A stretch of DNA of 64,000 bases from Sedimentibacter acidaminivorans (GCF_017873955.1 NZ_JAGGKS010000005.1:240171-304170), one strand, 5' to 3'; positions 27,424 through 36,145 are shown, numbered from the stretch's first letter. The notes: generated from the sequence alone by a model not told the origin. Numbers and translations are program-made.

Positions 27424-27638
27424 ACTGTGATTGAGAGTAGTAGTTAGTAATAGTGTTTTAGAGAGCTGATGAAGGTGAAAATTCAGTACATTTTAGCTAA
27501 TGAATGGACTTATGAGTTTCTTGCTGAAATAGTAGTAGGCAAAGACGTTATGTGCGTTAAACATTAAGTGCTGTAATGGAATTAAGGTGGTACCACGGGT
27601 TTTCTCGTCCTTTTTAGGGAGAGGACTCTTTTTTATAT
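27424..27638 (+). promoter_or_regulatory. tryptophan T-box leader of trpS
   Basis: A tRNA-sensing leader. Stem I begins around GAGAGCTGATG (27460s) and carries the specifier loop GAA-TGG-AC with TGG (Trp) at 27505-27507. The T-box core AAGGTGGTACCACG lies at 27584-27597 and pairs with the uncharged tRNA acceptor end. A terminator with arms CTCGTCCT / AGGGAGAG and a following T-run is at about 27604-27636. Low charged tRNA-Trp would favour the antiterminator and expression of trpS. Confidence 0.93.
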
Positions 27639-27794
27639 ACTAGGAAAGTTCTTTTCCTAGTATATAAAAAACGAGGATTGCAAAGGACGGGACGTCCTTG
27701 CCGTTAAGTGGGGGTGCTCAGTAAAAATGCAAAGCATTTTTACGCCGAAGGGGGACATAGGTCCCCCTAGCGGAAGTTGCGTAGCAACTTTTTT
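27629..27794 (+). repeat. array of five hairpins between the T-box and trpS
   Basis: After the T-box terminator the leader continues with consecutive stems: 27629-27671 (about 18 bp, AT-rich, overlapping the T-run), 27683-27699 (AAGGACG/CGTCCTT), 27721-27743 (10 bp, GTAAAAATGC/GCATTTTTAC), 27750-27767 (GGGGGAC/GTCCCCC) and 27774-27790 (AAGTTGC/GCAACTT) followed by TTTTTT. All loops are 3-4 bases apart from the first. The last is a good intrinsic terminator, so a second termination point may precede trpS. The G+C content is far above the surroundings, which suggests an inserted element. Confidence 0.75.
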
Positions 27795-27831
27795 ATTATA
27801 AATAATTATTTTAATATATAGAGGTGGAAAA

Positions 27832-28839
27832 GTGGAGAACAACGAAAATAAAAAAGTAATATTTAGTGGGATGCAGCCATCAGGGTCTCTTACCCTTGGC
27901 AATTATTTAGGTGCATTGAAAAATTGGGTAAAATTGCAAAGTGAATATGATTGCTACTATTGTGTAGTTGATATGCATGCTATAACAGTTCCTAAAGAGC
28001 CAAAAGATTTAAGGAAAAACACTTTTGAAGTATTAGCTAATTATATAGCCGCAGGGTTAGATCCAGAACAAGTAACATTATTTATTCAGTCCCACGTATC
28101 TGCACACGCAGAATTAGCATGGATTTTAAATTGCTTTGCTTACTATGGTGAACTTGGACGTATGACACAGTTTAAGGATAAGTCTAAAAAATTAGATAAT
28201 AATGCAATAACTGCAGGATTATTTACTTATCCAACCTTAATGGTTGCAGATATATTATTGTATCAAGCTGATTTAGTACCAGTAGGAGAAGACCAAAGAC
28301 AGCATCTTGAATTAACAAGGGATGTAGCAGCAAGGTTTAATAATCGGTTTAGTGAAACATTCAAAATACCAGAGCCTTTCATATCAAAAGAAGGTGCAAA
28401 AATCATGAGTTTACAAGAACCTCAAAGCAAGATGTCTAAATCGGATTCAAATGATAATTCATATATATTATTGATGGATGATGCTGATACCATAAGAAGA
28501 AAGCTTAAGAGAGCAGTAACAGATTCAGAAGGAGTAGTTAGATATAATGAAAATCAATTAGGGGTCAAAAATCTTATTAATATATATTCTAAAATTACAA
28601 ATAAAACTACTGATGAAATAGTATCAAGCTACGATGGTAAAGGATATGCAGAATTTAAAAACGATGTAGCAGAAATAATAATCGAAGAACTTAGACCAAT
28701 TCAAGAAAAAATAGATTATTTGTTAAAGAATAAAGATTATTTAGAAAAGATTTATATTATGGGTGCTGAAAAAGCTGAAAACAAGGCTCGTAAGACATTA
28801 AGAAAAGTTCAAAAAAAAGTTGGGTTTATACCAAGATAA
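27832..28839 (+). CDS. trpS: tryptophanyl-tRNA synthetase
   Basis: Charges tRNA-Trp. The 335 residues are the standard length for a bacterial class I TrpRS. The HIGH-type motif is SGSLTLGNYLGA and the KMSKS motif is SKMSKSDSN; DILLYQADLVPVGEDQRQH is also typical. The start is a GTG (27832) after GAGGTGG (27821-27827). Regulation by the upstream Trp T-box matches the product. Confidence 0.97.
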   Translation: MENNENKKVIFSGMQPSGSLTLGNYLGALKNWVKLQSEYDCYYCVVDMHAITVPKEPKDLRKNTFEVLANYIAAGLDPEQVTLFIQSHVSAHAELAWILNCFAYYGELGRMTQFKDKSKKLDNNAITAGLFTYPTLMVADILLYQADLVPVGEDQRQHLELTRDVAARFNNRFSETFKIPEPFISKEGAKIMSLQEPQSKMSKSDSNDNSYILLMDDADTIRRKLKRAVTDSEGVVRYNENQLGVKNLINIYSKITNKTTDEIVSSYDGKGYAEFKNDVAEIIIEELRPIQEKIDYLLKNKDYLEKIYIMGAEKAENKARKTLRKVQKKVGFIPR

Positions 28840-28923
28840 CAATTGCGGATTTGTTAAATATGTTGTAATATATATAAATATGTAAAATATAATATAAATA
28901 GTTATTTTAAGCTTGGAGGGCAT

Positions 28924-30099
28924 ATGATTCTTATAAAAAATGGCTATGTTAAAACAATGGCTGGTGATGACATTAAAAATGGTCAGATACTAATTGAGGG
29001 CGGAGTAATAAAGGCAGTTGGTATGGATATAGAAGTGCCAGATGATGTGGAAATTATTGATGCAAAAGGTTGTTTAGTTACACCTGGTTTAGTTGAAGGA
29101 CATTGTCATATTGGTATGTGGGAAGAAGGTATAGGATTTGAAGGTGAAGATGGCAATGAAGATGTTGAGCCAATAACTCCTCAGTTGAGGGCAATAGATG
29201 CTATTAATCCTATGGATATGGCTTTTCAAGACGCATTAGAAGGTGGAGTCACAACAGTAGTAACTGGTCCTGGAAGCGCGAATGTAATAGGCGGTCAGTT
29301 TCTTGCTATGAAAACTTTTGGTAAGAGAGTTGATAATATGGTTATAAAGGACCCTGTAGCAATGAAAATTGCTTTTGGTGAAAATCCTAAAAGGGTATAT
29401 GACGAACAGCATAAATCGCCTGTAACAAGAATGGCTATAGCAGCATTACTACGAGAAACATTATTTGAAGCACTACAATATAAGGAAGATTTAGATGCAT
29501 CAGAAACAGACCCTGATAGAAGGCCTGATTTTGATATTAAGTTAGATGCTCTTATACCTGTTATGAGAAAAGAAATACCATTAAAGGCTCATGTTCATAG
29601 AGCGGATGATATTTTTACAGCTTTAAGAATTGCAAAAGAATTTGAATTAGACATAACTTTAGAGCACTGCACAGAAGGACATCTTATAGTTGATGAATTA
29701 GCTGAAGAAGGTAAATCTTGTTTAGTAGGGCCAACACTTGGTTCTAGAGCAAAATATGAGTTGAGAAACATAAGTTTTGACACACCAAAAATTTTAGTTT
29801 CAAAAGGTATAAAAATAGCTATAATAACAGATGCTGGGGTTATTCCAATACAATATTTAAGTATGTGTGCAGGACTTGCAGTTAAGGCAGGACTTTCTGA
29901 ACAAGAAGCATGGAAAGCAATTACAATTAATCCTGCAGAAATTATAGGCATTGCCGATAGAGTAGGAAGTATCGAAGAGGGAAAAGATGCAGATATTGTA
30001 ATATTTAAAGGTAATCCTTTAACAGATTTAGGTTATGAAACAGTAATGACTATGATAGAAGGTCAAGTGGTATATAAAAATAGTAAAACTGCATATTAA
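28924..30099 (+). CDS. imidazolonepropionase-like metal-dependent amidohydrolase
   Basis: A 391-residue cytoplasmic amidohydrolase of the COG1228-like group. Metal ligands seen are HCHIG (after the VTPGLVEG strand), HVHRADD, TLEHCTEGH and IITDAGV, giving the His/His/His/Asp set of the superfamily. The N- and C-terminal beta strands (ILIEGGVIKAVG, GKDADIVIFKGNP) form the usual small sandwich. The substrate is unknown; relatives are annotated as imidazolonepropionase-like or dipeptidase-like. GGAGGG precedes the ATG. It stands alone between trpS and a terminator. Confidence 0.85.
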   Translation: MILIKNGYVKTMAGDDIKNGQILIEGGVIKAVGMDIEVPDDVEIIDAKGCLVTPGLVEGHCHIGMWEEGIGFEGEDGNEDVEPITPQLRAIDAINPMDMAFQDALEGGVTTVVTGPGSANVIGGQFLAMKTFGKRVDNMVIKDPVAMKIAFGENPKRVYDEQHKSPVTRMAIAALLRETLFEALQYKEDLDASETDPDRRPDFDIKLDALIPVMRKEIPLKAHVHRADDIFTALRIAKEFELDITLEHCTEGHLIVDELAEEGKSCLVGPTLGSRAKYELRNISFDTPKILVSKGIKIAIITDAGVIPIQYLSMCAGLAVKAGLSEQEAWKAITINPAEIIGIADRVGSIEEGKDADIVIFKGNPLTDLGYETVMTMIEGQVVYKNSKTAY

Positions 30100-30140
30100 T
30101 TTTTAAAATTTTAATTATTCGTATAATTATATTTAATTAA

Positions 30141-30187
30141 GCAATACGCATCATTGTATTATTTCAAAGGCGGCGTATTGCTTTTTT
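30141..30187 (+). terminator. rho-independent terminator after the amidohydrolase gene
   Basis: GCAATACGC (30141-30149) pairs with GCGTATTGC (30173-30181), followed by TTTTTT (30182-30187). Confidence 0.85.
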
Positions 30188-30319
30188 GTTTATAAAACAG
30201 TATTTTATTTAATATTATAGTATATTTCAAAAAAAAAATAAAAAAATAACAAAAAAAGATTGCAAAATGTATAAAAAAAGACTAAACTAACAGTTGGAAA
30301 ATATAAAGGTAGGTAAAGA

Positions 30320-32143
30320 ATGAAGAATAAAATAATAAATATAGCGGTAATAGCCCATGTTGATGCTGGTAAATCTACATTAGTAGATGCTTTTTTACAG
30401 CAAAGTGGAGTTTTTAGAGAAAATCAGGACTTAGTAGATTGTGTAATGGATTCAAATGACATTGAACGTGAAAGAGGAATAACTATTTACTCTAAAAACT
30501 GTTCAGTAATGCATAATGACATAAAGATAAATATTGTGGATACACCTGGTCATGCTGACTTTTCATCAGAAGTAGAACGTATAATGAAAACAGTTGATAC
30601 AGTTATTTTGCTTGTAGATTCTATAGAAGGTCCTATGCCTCAAACTAGGTTTGTTTTGCAGAAATCACTTGCAGCAGGATTAAAACCAATACTTCTTATA
30701 AATAAAATAGATAAGAAGAATAATAGAGCTGAAGAAGTTGTTGATATGGTATTTGATTTGTTTGTTGAGTTAGATGCAAATGATGAGCAATTAGATTTTC
30801 CAGTTCTTTATGGAATAGCAAAGCAAGGAATTGTTCAGTATGAATTAGATCAACCTAGTGATAATATTACACCATTATTTGATACTATAACTAATCATGT
30901 ATCTCCATATCCAGATAAGGATGACGATGATTTACAGTTGCAGGTATCATCACTTGCTTATGATGATTATATAGGAAGACTAGGTATTGGAAGAGTAACA
31001 TCCGGAACAATTCGCGAAGGTCAATTGGTTCATGTTTCAAAGCGAGATGGTTCTGTAGAACGACAAAAAATATCAAGTATTTTTGTATACCAAGGTTTAA
31101 AAAGGACATCTGTTAAAGAAGCTCGTAGCGGTGATATAGTTGTTATTGCAGGTATACCAAATATATCAATAGGCGATACTATATGCAATGAAAACAAAGT
31201 TATACCAATGGAAACAATCAGCATAGAAGAACCTACACTTTCAATGAACTTTTTAATTAATACTTCTCCTTTTGTTGGATTGTCTGGAAAATATGTAACA
31301 ACGAGACATTTAAAAGCAAGATTAGAAAAAGAATTAGAGGTTAATGTAGGGTTGAAAGTTGAGCCTTTAGATGGTGCAATGGATGGATTTAAGGTATCAG
31401 GTAGAGGAGAACTTCACTTATCTATACTTCTTGAAAACATGAGAAGAGAAGGTTATGAGGTTGCAGTATCTAGACCTGAAGTTATACTTCACAAAGAGGA
31501 TGGAGTAGTTAAGGAACCTATTGAAAGAGTTTTAGTTAATGTTCCTGATATATATTCTGGTTCGGTTATATCAAAACTTAATTTAAGAAAAGGTATTATG
31601 GAATCTATGTCTCCAGATGGTAACTATGTAAAAATAGTTTATATGGTTCCAACAAGAGGACTTCTTGGATATAGAACCGAGCTTATAAATGATACAAGAG
31701 GCGAAGGAACTATGGTTAGAAGCTTCGACCATTATGAAAAGTTTAAAGGTGAAATTCCACAAAGACAAAACGGTGTTTTAATATCTAATGATCAAGGCGA
31801 TGCAATTGCTTATTCACTCAATACTATTGAGAGCAGAGGTACTTTATTTATAAGTCCTGGTGAAAAAGTGTATGAAGGTATGATAATAGGTATGAATGCA
31901 CGTGGTGAAGATATGGTAGTAAACCCATGCAAAGCTAAAAAACAATCTAATACAAGGTCTTCTGGTGCAGATGATTCAATAAAATTGGCGCCACCTAGAG
32001 TAATGACATTAGAATTAGGATTGGAATTTATAAACGATGATGAATTAGTAGAAGTAACTCCTGATAACATTAGAGTAAGAAAAAGATATCTAACAGAAAT
32101 AGAAAGAAGAAAAATGGGTAACAGAATAAAAACTGACAACTAA
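30320..32143 (+). CDS. typA: translational GTPase TypA/BipA
   Basis: Ribosome-associated GTPase of 607 residues involved in stress adaptation and ribosome assembly. G-motifs are AHVDAGKSTLVD (G1), RGITI (G2), VDTPGHADF (G3) and NKIDKK (G4; NKxD). EF-G-like domains II, III and V follow, and the BipA-specific C-terminal domain contains RGTLFISPGEKVYEGMIIG and EFINDDELVEVTP in outline. An AGGTAGGT site precedes the ATG. The 5' flank is a run of A-rich sequence without a clear promoter. Confidence 0.97.
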   Translation: MKNKIINIAVIAHVDAGKSTLVDAFLQQSGVFRENQDLVDCVMDSNDIERERGITIYSKNCSVMHNDIKINIVDTPGHADFSSEVERIMKTVDTVILLVDSIEGPMPQTRFVLQKSLAAGLKPILLINKIDKKNNRAEEVVDMVFDLFVELDANDEQLDFPVLYGIAKQGIVQYELDQPSDNITPLFDTITNHVSPYPDKDDDDLQLQVSSLAYDDYIGRLGIGRVTSGTIREGQLVHVSKRDGSVERQKISSIFVYQGLKRTSVKEARSGDIVVIAGIPNISIGDTICNENKVIPMETISIEEPTLSMNFLINTSPFVGLSGKYVTTRHLKARLEKELEVNVGLKVEPLDGAMDGFKVSGRGELHLSILLENMRREGYEVAVSRPEVILHKEDGVVKEPIERVLVNVPDIYSGSVISKLNLRKGIMESMSPDGNYVKIVYMVPTRGLLGYRTELINDTRGEGTMVRSFDHYEKFKGEIPQRQNGVLISNDQGDAIAYSLNTIESRGTLFISPGEKVYEGMIIGMNARGEDMVVNPCKAKKQSNTRSSGADDSIKLAPPRVMTLELGLEFINDDELVEVTPDNIRVRKRYLTEIERRKMGNRIKTDN

Positions 32144-32159
32144 TTGATTGAATTATTTA

Positions 32160-32203
32160 GGGACTGGTACAATGACACATTTTGAGTGTGTTGTACCAGT
32201 CCC
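32160..32203. terminator. long hairpin between convergent typA and luxS
   Basis: GGGACTGGTACAA (32160-32172) pairs perfectly with TTGTACCAGTCCC (32191-32203); an inner ACAC/GTGT pairing extends it, and CCCCTTTG follows. It sits between converging stops, so it probably ends both transcripts. Its GGG/CCC-ended long-arm style matches the hairpins at 9127 and 15520. Confidence 0.75.
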
Positions 32204-32208
32204 CTTTG

Positions 32209-32688
32209 TTATTCTGGATAATTTAAATTTTCTTCTTTTAAGTCGCTTAAAACTTCGTTAAAATATTTTGAAGCTTCATATTTTGCCATTGGAAGATTCA
32301 TATCAAGGTAATTTCCACAGGAACTAGCATCAGCACCTGGTATGATACCATCAAAATTAATAATAAATTCAAACATTTCTTTCATGATATCAATTATATT
32401 TTCTGATTTAAAATTACCCTTGAGAATTAAGTAAAAACCTGTTCTACAACCCATTGGACCAAAGTAAATAGTTAGATTGTCATAAATATTATGATTTCTT
32501 AAAAATGTTGCACCAAGATGTTCTATTGTATGAATTTCAGCTGTATTCATAACAGGTTCATGATTTGGTTCTTTCATTCTTATGTCAAATGTTGTAACCC
32601 CATCTTCACCAATATAATCTCTTCGAGAAACAAAAATACCTCGATTTAAATTCAAATGATTAACTTGAAAACTCTCTATTTTTTTCAT
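32209..32688 (-). CDS. luxS: S-ribosylhomocysteine lyase
   Basis: Cleaves S-ribosylhomocysteine to homocysteine and the AI-2 precursor DPD, closing the activated methyl cycle. The 159 residues have the metal site HTIEH (H53, H57) with C124 as third ligand, and the catalytic cysteine C81 in GPMGCRTGFY. Length and motif order match the family. GGAGGG precedes the ATG. No AI-2 receptor is nearby, so a metabolic role is the safe reading. Confidence 0.96.
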   Translation of the reverse strand: MKKIESFQVNHLNLNRGIFVSRRDYIGEDGVTTFDIRMKEPNHEPVMNTAEIHTIEHLGATFLRNHNIYDNLTIYFGPMGCRTGFYLILKGNFKSENIIDIMKEMFEFIINFDGIIPGADASSCGNYLDMNLPMAKYEASKYFNEVLSDLKEENLNYPE

Positions 32689-32876
32689 TTATACCCTCCG
32701 TAAAACAATATATTATAAAACGTATAGATAAGGTCTTCTTACCTACTGTTATATTTTGTTATAATCTATTGTACACTGTAAATTAATAATTGTAAACTTG
32801 AATTTTGTTGTAAAATACGGTTTTATGTGATAATATAAAAATAAATAAATCCTATTAATAAGTTTAGGAGGTTTTC

Positions 32877-34274
32877 ATGAAATCAAAAGAATATACAACT
32901 ATCATGCAAAAAATTTTGCACCTAGTTGACGATGGAGTACATGTTTTAGATAATAAAGGCAACACTATAATATACAATGAGGCAATGTCTAAATTAGAAA
33001 AAATGCAAACTAAAGATGTTCTTAAAAAGCCATTCAGTGAAGTTTTTAAAAATCTTAATAAAGAAAATAGTACATTACTAAAAGCACTGGAAACTAGGCA
33101 AAGTACAATTAATGAAAAGCAAACCTACTTAAATAAGGATGGAAAAGAGATAACTACAATAAATTCTACTGTTCCTGTTATAATCGAAGATGAAGTAAGA
33201 GCAGTTGTAGAGGTCGCAAAAAATATTACAAAAATTCAAGAAATGTCACATACTATATTAGAACTTCAAAAAGAAATTGGAAAACCAGATAAAGCGAAAT
33301 CTACAAGAATTAAGAAATATAACTTTAATAATATAGTAGGTCAAAGTACTAAGTTTGTTGAAGTTATTGAAAGGGCAAAAAAAGCTTCAAATAGTTCAGC
33401 TTCTGTGTTTATATATGGAGAAACTGGAACAGGTAAGGAATTGATTGCGCAAAGTATCCACTATGACGGTAATAGAAGAGATAAACCTTTTATAGCTCAA
33501 AATTGTGCAGCCTTGCCAGAATCATTATTAGAAGGATTGCTGTTTGGTACTACAAAAGGTGGTTTCACTGGAGCTGTAGATAGAGCAGGTCTTTTTGAAC
33601 AAGCAAATGGAGGAACCTTGTTGCTTGATGAAATAAATTCCATGCCTTACGAACTCCAAGCTAAGCTTTTGAGAGTGTTGCAGGAAAACTATATTAGACG
33701 TGTAGGTGGAACAAAGGATATACCAATTGATGTAAGAATAATTACAACAAGTAATGAGCGACCTGAAAATATAATATCTACCGGAAAGGTTAGAAGGGAC
33801 TTGTTTTATAGATTAAACATAATTCCATTAAATGTTCCATCTCTAAGAGAAAGGGAAGATGATATACTTATTCTTGCAGAAAAGTTCATAAATAAATATA
33901 ATGTTAAGTATAATAAAAAAATTCTTGTAATATCAGAAGATGCAAAAGAAAAGCTTCTTCACTACCATTATCCCGGCAATGTAAGAGAATTGGAAAACAT
34001 AATTATGGGTGCGTTGAGCATGGTTGAAGATGATCATATTTTGACTAAAACCCACTTAATAATAGAAGAAATAAATAGAGTTGAAACAGAATATAATACT
34101 GATGAAATATGCAAAAATGGAATTTGTGATTATTTAGATAATTTAGAGAAAAAAATTATAATTAAAACATTAGAAAAATGCTATTTTAACATAACAAAAT
34201 CGGCACAAATGTTGAAAATCAAGCGTCAAACACTACAGCATAAAATAAAAAAATATAATATCGAGATAAAATAA
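32877..34274 (+). CDS. PAS-domain sigma-54-dependent activator (RocR-like) of the ornithine cluster
   Basis: Enhancer-binding protein of 465 residues. A PAS sensor (about 10-120) is followed by an AAA+ domain with Walker A GETGTGKE (about 180-188), the sigma-54 contact loop GGFTGA (about 227-232; most family members have GAFTGA), Walker B GGTLLLDEINS and the arginine-finger region. The C-terminal Fis-type HTH is NITKSAQMLKIKRQTLQHKIKKYNI in part. It resembles RocR, which controls arginine/ornithine breakdown in bacilli. A sigma-54 promoter stands directly downstream before ord, so this gene very probably switches on the ornithine operon. AGGAGG precedes the ATG. Confidence 0.92.
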   Translation: MKSKEYTTIMQKILHLVDDGVHVLDNKGNTIIYNEAMSKLEKMQTKDVLKKPFSEVFKNLNKENSTLLKALETRQSTINEKQTYLNKDGKEITTINSTVPVIIEDEVRAVVEVAKNITKIQEMSHTILELQKEIGKPDKAKSTRIKKYNFNNIVGQSTKFVEVIERAKKASNSSASVFIYGETGTGKELIAQSIHYDGNRRDKPFIAQNCAALPESLLEGLLFGTTKGGFTGAVDRAGLFEQANGGTLLLDEINSMPYELQAKLLRVLQENYIRRVGGTKDIPIDVRIITTSNERPENIISTGKVRRDLFYRLNIIPLNVPSLREREDDILILAEKFINKYNVKYNKKILVISEDAKEKLLHYHYPGNVRELENIIMGALSMVEDDHILTKTHLIIEEINRVETEYNTDEICKNGICDYLDNLEKKIIIKTLEKCYFNITKSAQMLKIKRQTLQHKIKKYNIEIK

Positions 34275-34280
34275 AACTCA

Positions 34281-34330
34281 AAAACCGCAAATATATTTGC
34301 ATATGATGCAAATATATTTGCGGTTTTTTA
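34281..34330 (+). terminator. terminator after the sigma-54 activator gene
   Basis: Arms 34281-34302 and 34306-34327 are perfectly complementary (22 bp, loop ATG), with outer AAAACCGC/GCGGTTTT running into TTTTTT. It isolates the regulator from the ord promoter. Confidence 0.88.
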
Positions 34331-34376
34331 ATTAAACTAAAAAATCGTTATCTTAATTATTATGTAAATAATAAAT

Positions 34377-34390
34377 AAGTATAAATACTT
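34377..34390 (+). promoter_or_regulatory. candidate upstream activator site for the ord promoter
   Basis: AAGTAT-AA-ATACTT is a 14-base palindrome centred about 113 bases upstream of the -24 GG, the usual distance for an enhancer site of a sigma-54 activator. A weaker AAATA-N6-TATTT dyad lies at 34419-34434. Neither has been matched to a known site. Confidence 0.4.
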
Positions 34391-34493
34391 TATGTTGGGA
34401 AATAATAAGCAAGTGTTGAAATAAGTAGGTATTTTATAAAACATGATATTAAAAATGTGCTAAATATATAGTTAAAATGATAAATAAGTGAGA

Positions 34494-34510
34494 TTGGCAT
34501 AGTTATTGCT
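34494..34510 (+). promoter_or_regulatory. sigma-54 (-24/-12) promoter of the ornithine operon
   Basis: TTGGCAT (34494-34500), AGTTA, TTGCT (34506-34510). The invariant GG and GC are separated by exactly 10 bases, and the flanking bases match the TGGCAY-N5-TTGCW consensus fully. It lies 59 bases upstream of the ord ATG and 220 bases after the sigma-54 activator gene. Confidence 0.9.
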
Positions 34511-34568
34511 TATTATACTTATATCGATTTAGAAAATAAATATATTATATATTATAGGAGGATTTAAA

Positions 34569-35627
34569 ATGCAAAATGTAAAGGTTATTATTTGGGGACT
34601 TGGTGCAATGGGATCAGGAATGGCTAACATGCTTTTAAAGAAAAAAGGTGTAGATATTGTTGGTGCTGTTGGTAGAGGTGCTAAACTTGGAAAGAGCATG
34701 TATGAAGTTATAGGTACTGAAAGAGGAGATAGACCAGATGTTATAATTGGAACTCCTGAAGATATTATTAAAGAAAAGGCAGCTGACGTAGTATTATGCT
34801 GTACAGATTCTTTCACTAGCAAAGCATTTGACAGATTGAAATTTGTTTTAGAGAAAAAAATAAATGTAGTATCAAGTGCTGAAGAAATGTCTTATCCACA
34901 AGCAAAAGAACCTGAACTTGCTAAACAATTAGATGAAATAGCTAAAGCTAATGGTGTATCAATACTTGGAACAGGAATCAATCCTGGTTTAATCATGGAC
35001 TTATTAGTTGTAATTATGACTGGATGTTGTGAGGAAGTTGAACATATTGTATCAAGAAGGGTTAATAGCTTATCTCCATTTGGACCAGCTGTTATGGAAG
35101 AACAAGGTATTGGTATAAGTGTTGATGAATTTAAAAAAGGCGTTGAGACTGGTCATTTAGCAGGACACGTTGGTTTCCATGAATCAATAAATATGATTGC
35201 AGATGCTATTGGTTGGAATGTAGAAAAAGTAACACAGTCAATGGATCCTATAGTTACAGATGTAGATAGAAAATCCCCTTATGGATTTGCAAAAGCTGGA
35301 GATGTTGCAGGTTGTGCTATGAAGGGCTTTGGATATGTTGATGGCGAATTAAAAATTGAAATGGATCACCCACAACAAATAGAGCCTGAGCAAGTTGGCG
35401 TTCAAACAGGTGATTATGTAATAATTAAAGGAACTCCAAATATTAATATGGTTAACTCACCAGAAGTTCCTGGTGGAATTGGTACAATTGCAATGTGCGT
35501 TAATATGATACCTCATGTAATCAATGCTAAACCAGGTTTACAGACAATGTTAAGCTTACCAGTTCCAAGAGCAATAATGGGAGATTTAAGAGATCAAATT
35601 GATCCAGATTGCAAAATTGTAAAATAA
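34569..35627 (+). CDS. ord: 2,4-diaminopentanoate dehydrogenase
   Basis: Oxidises (2R,4S)-2,4-diaminopentanoate to 2-amino-4-oxopentanoate with NAD(P)+, the third step of oxidative ornithine fermentation. The 352-residue protein has a dihydrodipicolinate-reductase-type Rossmann start (VIIWGLGAMGSGMA), GTGINPGLIMDLL and a long C-terminal substrate domain. GGAGG precedes the ATG. It is the first gene after the -24/-12 promoter and is set apart from ortA by 212 bases containing a hairpin. Neighbours ortAB, oraSE and orr make the assignment firm. Confidence 0.95.
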   Translation: MQNVKVIIWGLGAMGSGMANMLLKKKGVDIVGAVGRGAKLGKSMYEVIGTERGDRPDVIIGTPEDIIKEKAADVVLCCTDSFTSKAFDRLKFVLEKKINVVSSAEEMSYPQAKEPELAKQLDEIAKANGVSILGTGINPGLIMDLLVVIMTGCCEEVEHIVSRRVNSLSPFGPAVMEEQGIGISVDEFKKGVETGHLAGHVGFHESINMIADAIGWNVEKVTQSMDPIVTDVDRKSPYGFAKAGDVAGCAMKGFGYVDGELKIEMDHPQQIEPEQVGVQTGDYVIIKGTPNINMVNSPEVPGGIGTIAMCVNMIPHVINAKPGLQTMLSLPVPRAIMGDLRDQIDPDCKIVK

Positions 35628-35669
35628 TTGATTTTATGTTATAATGAAGAAGTATACTTTTAGATTTAG

Positions 35670-35715
35670 ATAAGATAAAGAATTTGATATTCAAATTCTT
35701 TATCTTATAGTTTTA
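35670..35715 (+). terminator. hairpin between ord and ortA (partial terminator or processing site)
   Basis: Arms 35670-35687 and 35691-35708 are perfectly complementary (18 bp, loop TAT), followed by AGTTTTTAT. It looks like an intrinsic terminator inside the operon. Read-through would set ord above the following genes, or ortA has its own promoter; I see no second -24/-12 site in the 130 bases that follow. Confidence 0.75.
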
Positions 35716-35839
35716 TATAATTATTAATAAAAAAAATTTAGAAAATATTATAATTTAATCAATGACAATTTATTAATTATTTAATATTGCTAAAATATTT
35801 TTTTGATTGTTTAAAATATATAGACAGGGAGTGTTGAAA

Positions 35840-36145
35840 GTGATTAAAAAAGGTGAATGGGTTTTAATACATAGGAATGTATTAGAAGTATCAGATAGAG
35901 CACCACAAGTACCTGATGATACAAAAAAAGTTCCATTAGAAATGTGGGTAAAAGGTTATTTACAAGGAGATGCAAATATTGGTGATGAAGTTAATGTTTT
36001 GACTAGAACAAAAAGGAAAGAACATGGTACTTTATTAGAAGTTAATCCAACGTATAAGCATGATTTTGGAAACTTTGTTCCTGAACTTTTACATGTAAGT
36101 GAGCAAGTTAGAGAAATATTGTTTGGAGGTGAGTCTAATGAGTAA
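35840..36145 (+). CDS. ortA: 2-amino-4-oxopentanoate thiolase, alpha subunit
   Basis: Small subunit of the PLP- and CoA-dependent thiolase that splits 2-amino-4-oxopentanoate into D-alanine and acetyl-CoA. The start is a GTG at 35840, 8 bases after GGGAG (35827-35831); the longer reading from a TTG at 35807 adds unlike residues. The 101-residue protein shows DRAPQVPDDTKKVPLEMWVKG in part and EVNPTYKHDFG, both typical of OrtA. It overlaps ortB by 8 bases, as expected for partners of one enzyme. Confidence 0.93.
   Translation: MIKKGEWVLIHRNVLEVSDRAPQVPDDTKKVPLEMWVKGYLQGDANIGDEVNVLTRTKRKEHGTLLEVNPTYKHDFGNFVPELLHVSEQVREILFGGESNE

Noticed and set aside
27657..27902. 81-codon minus-strand open frame across the hairpin array and trpS start
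   Set aside because: It runs through structured leader RNA and overlaps the clear trpS start; no start signal.
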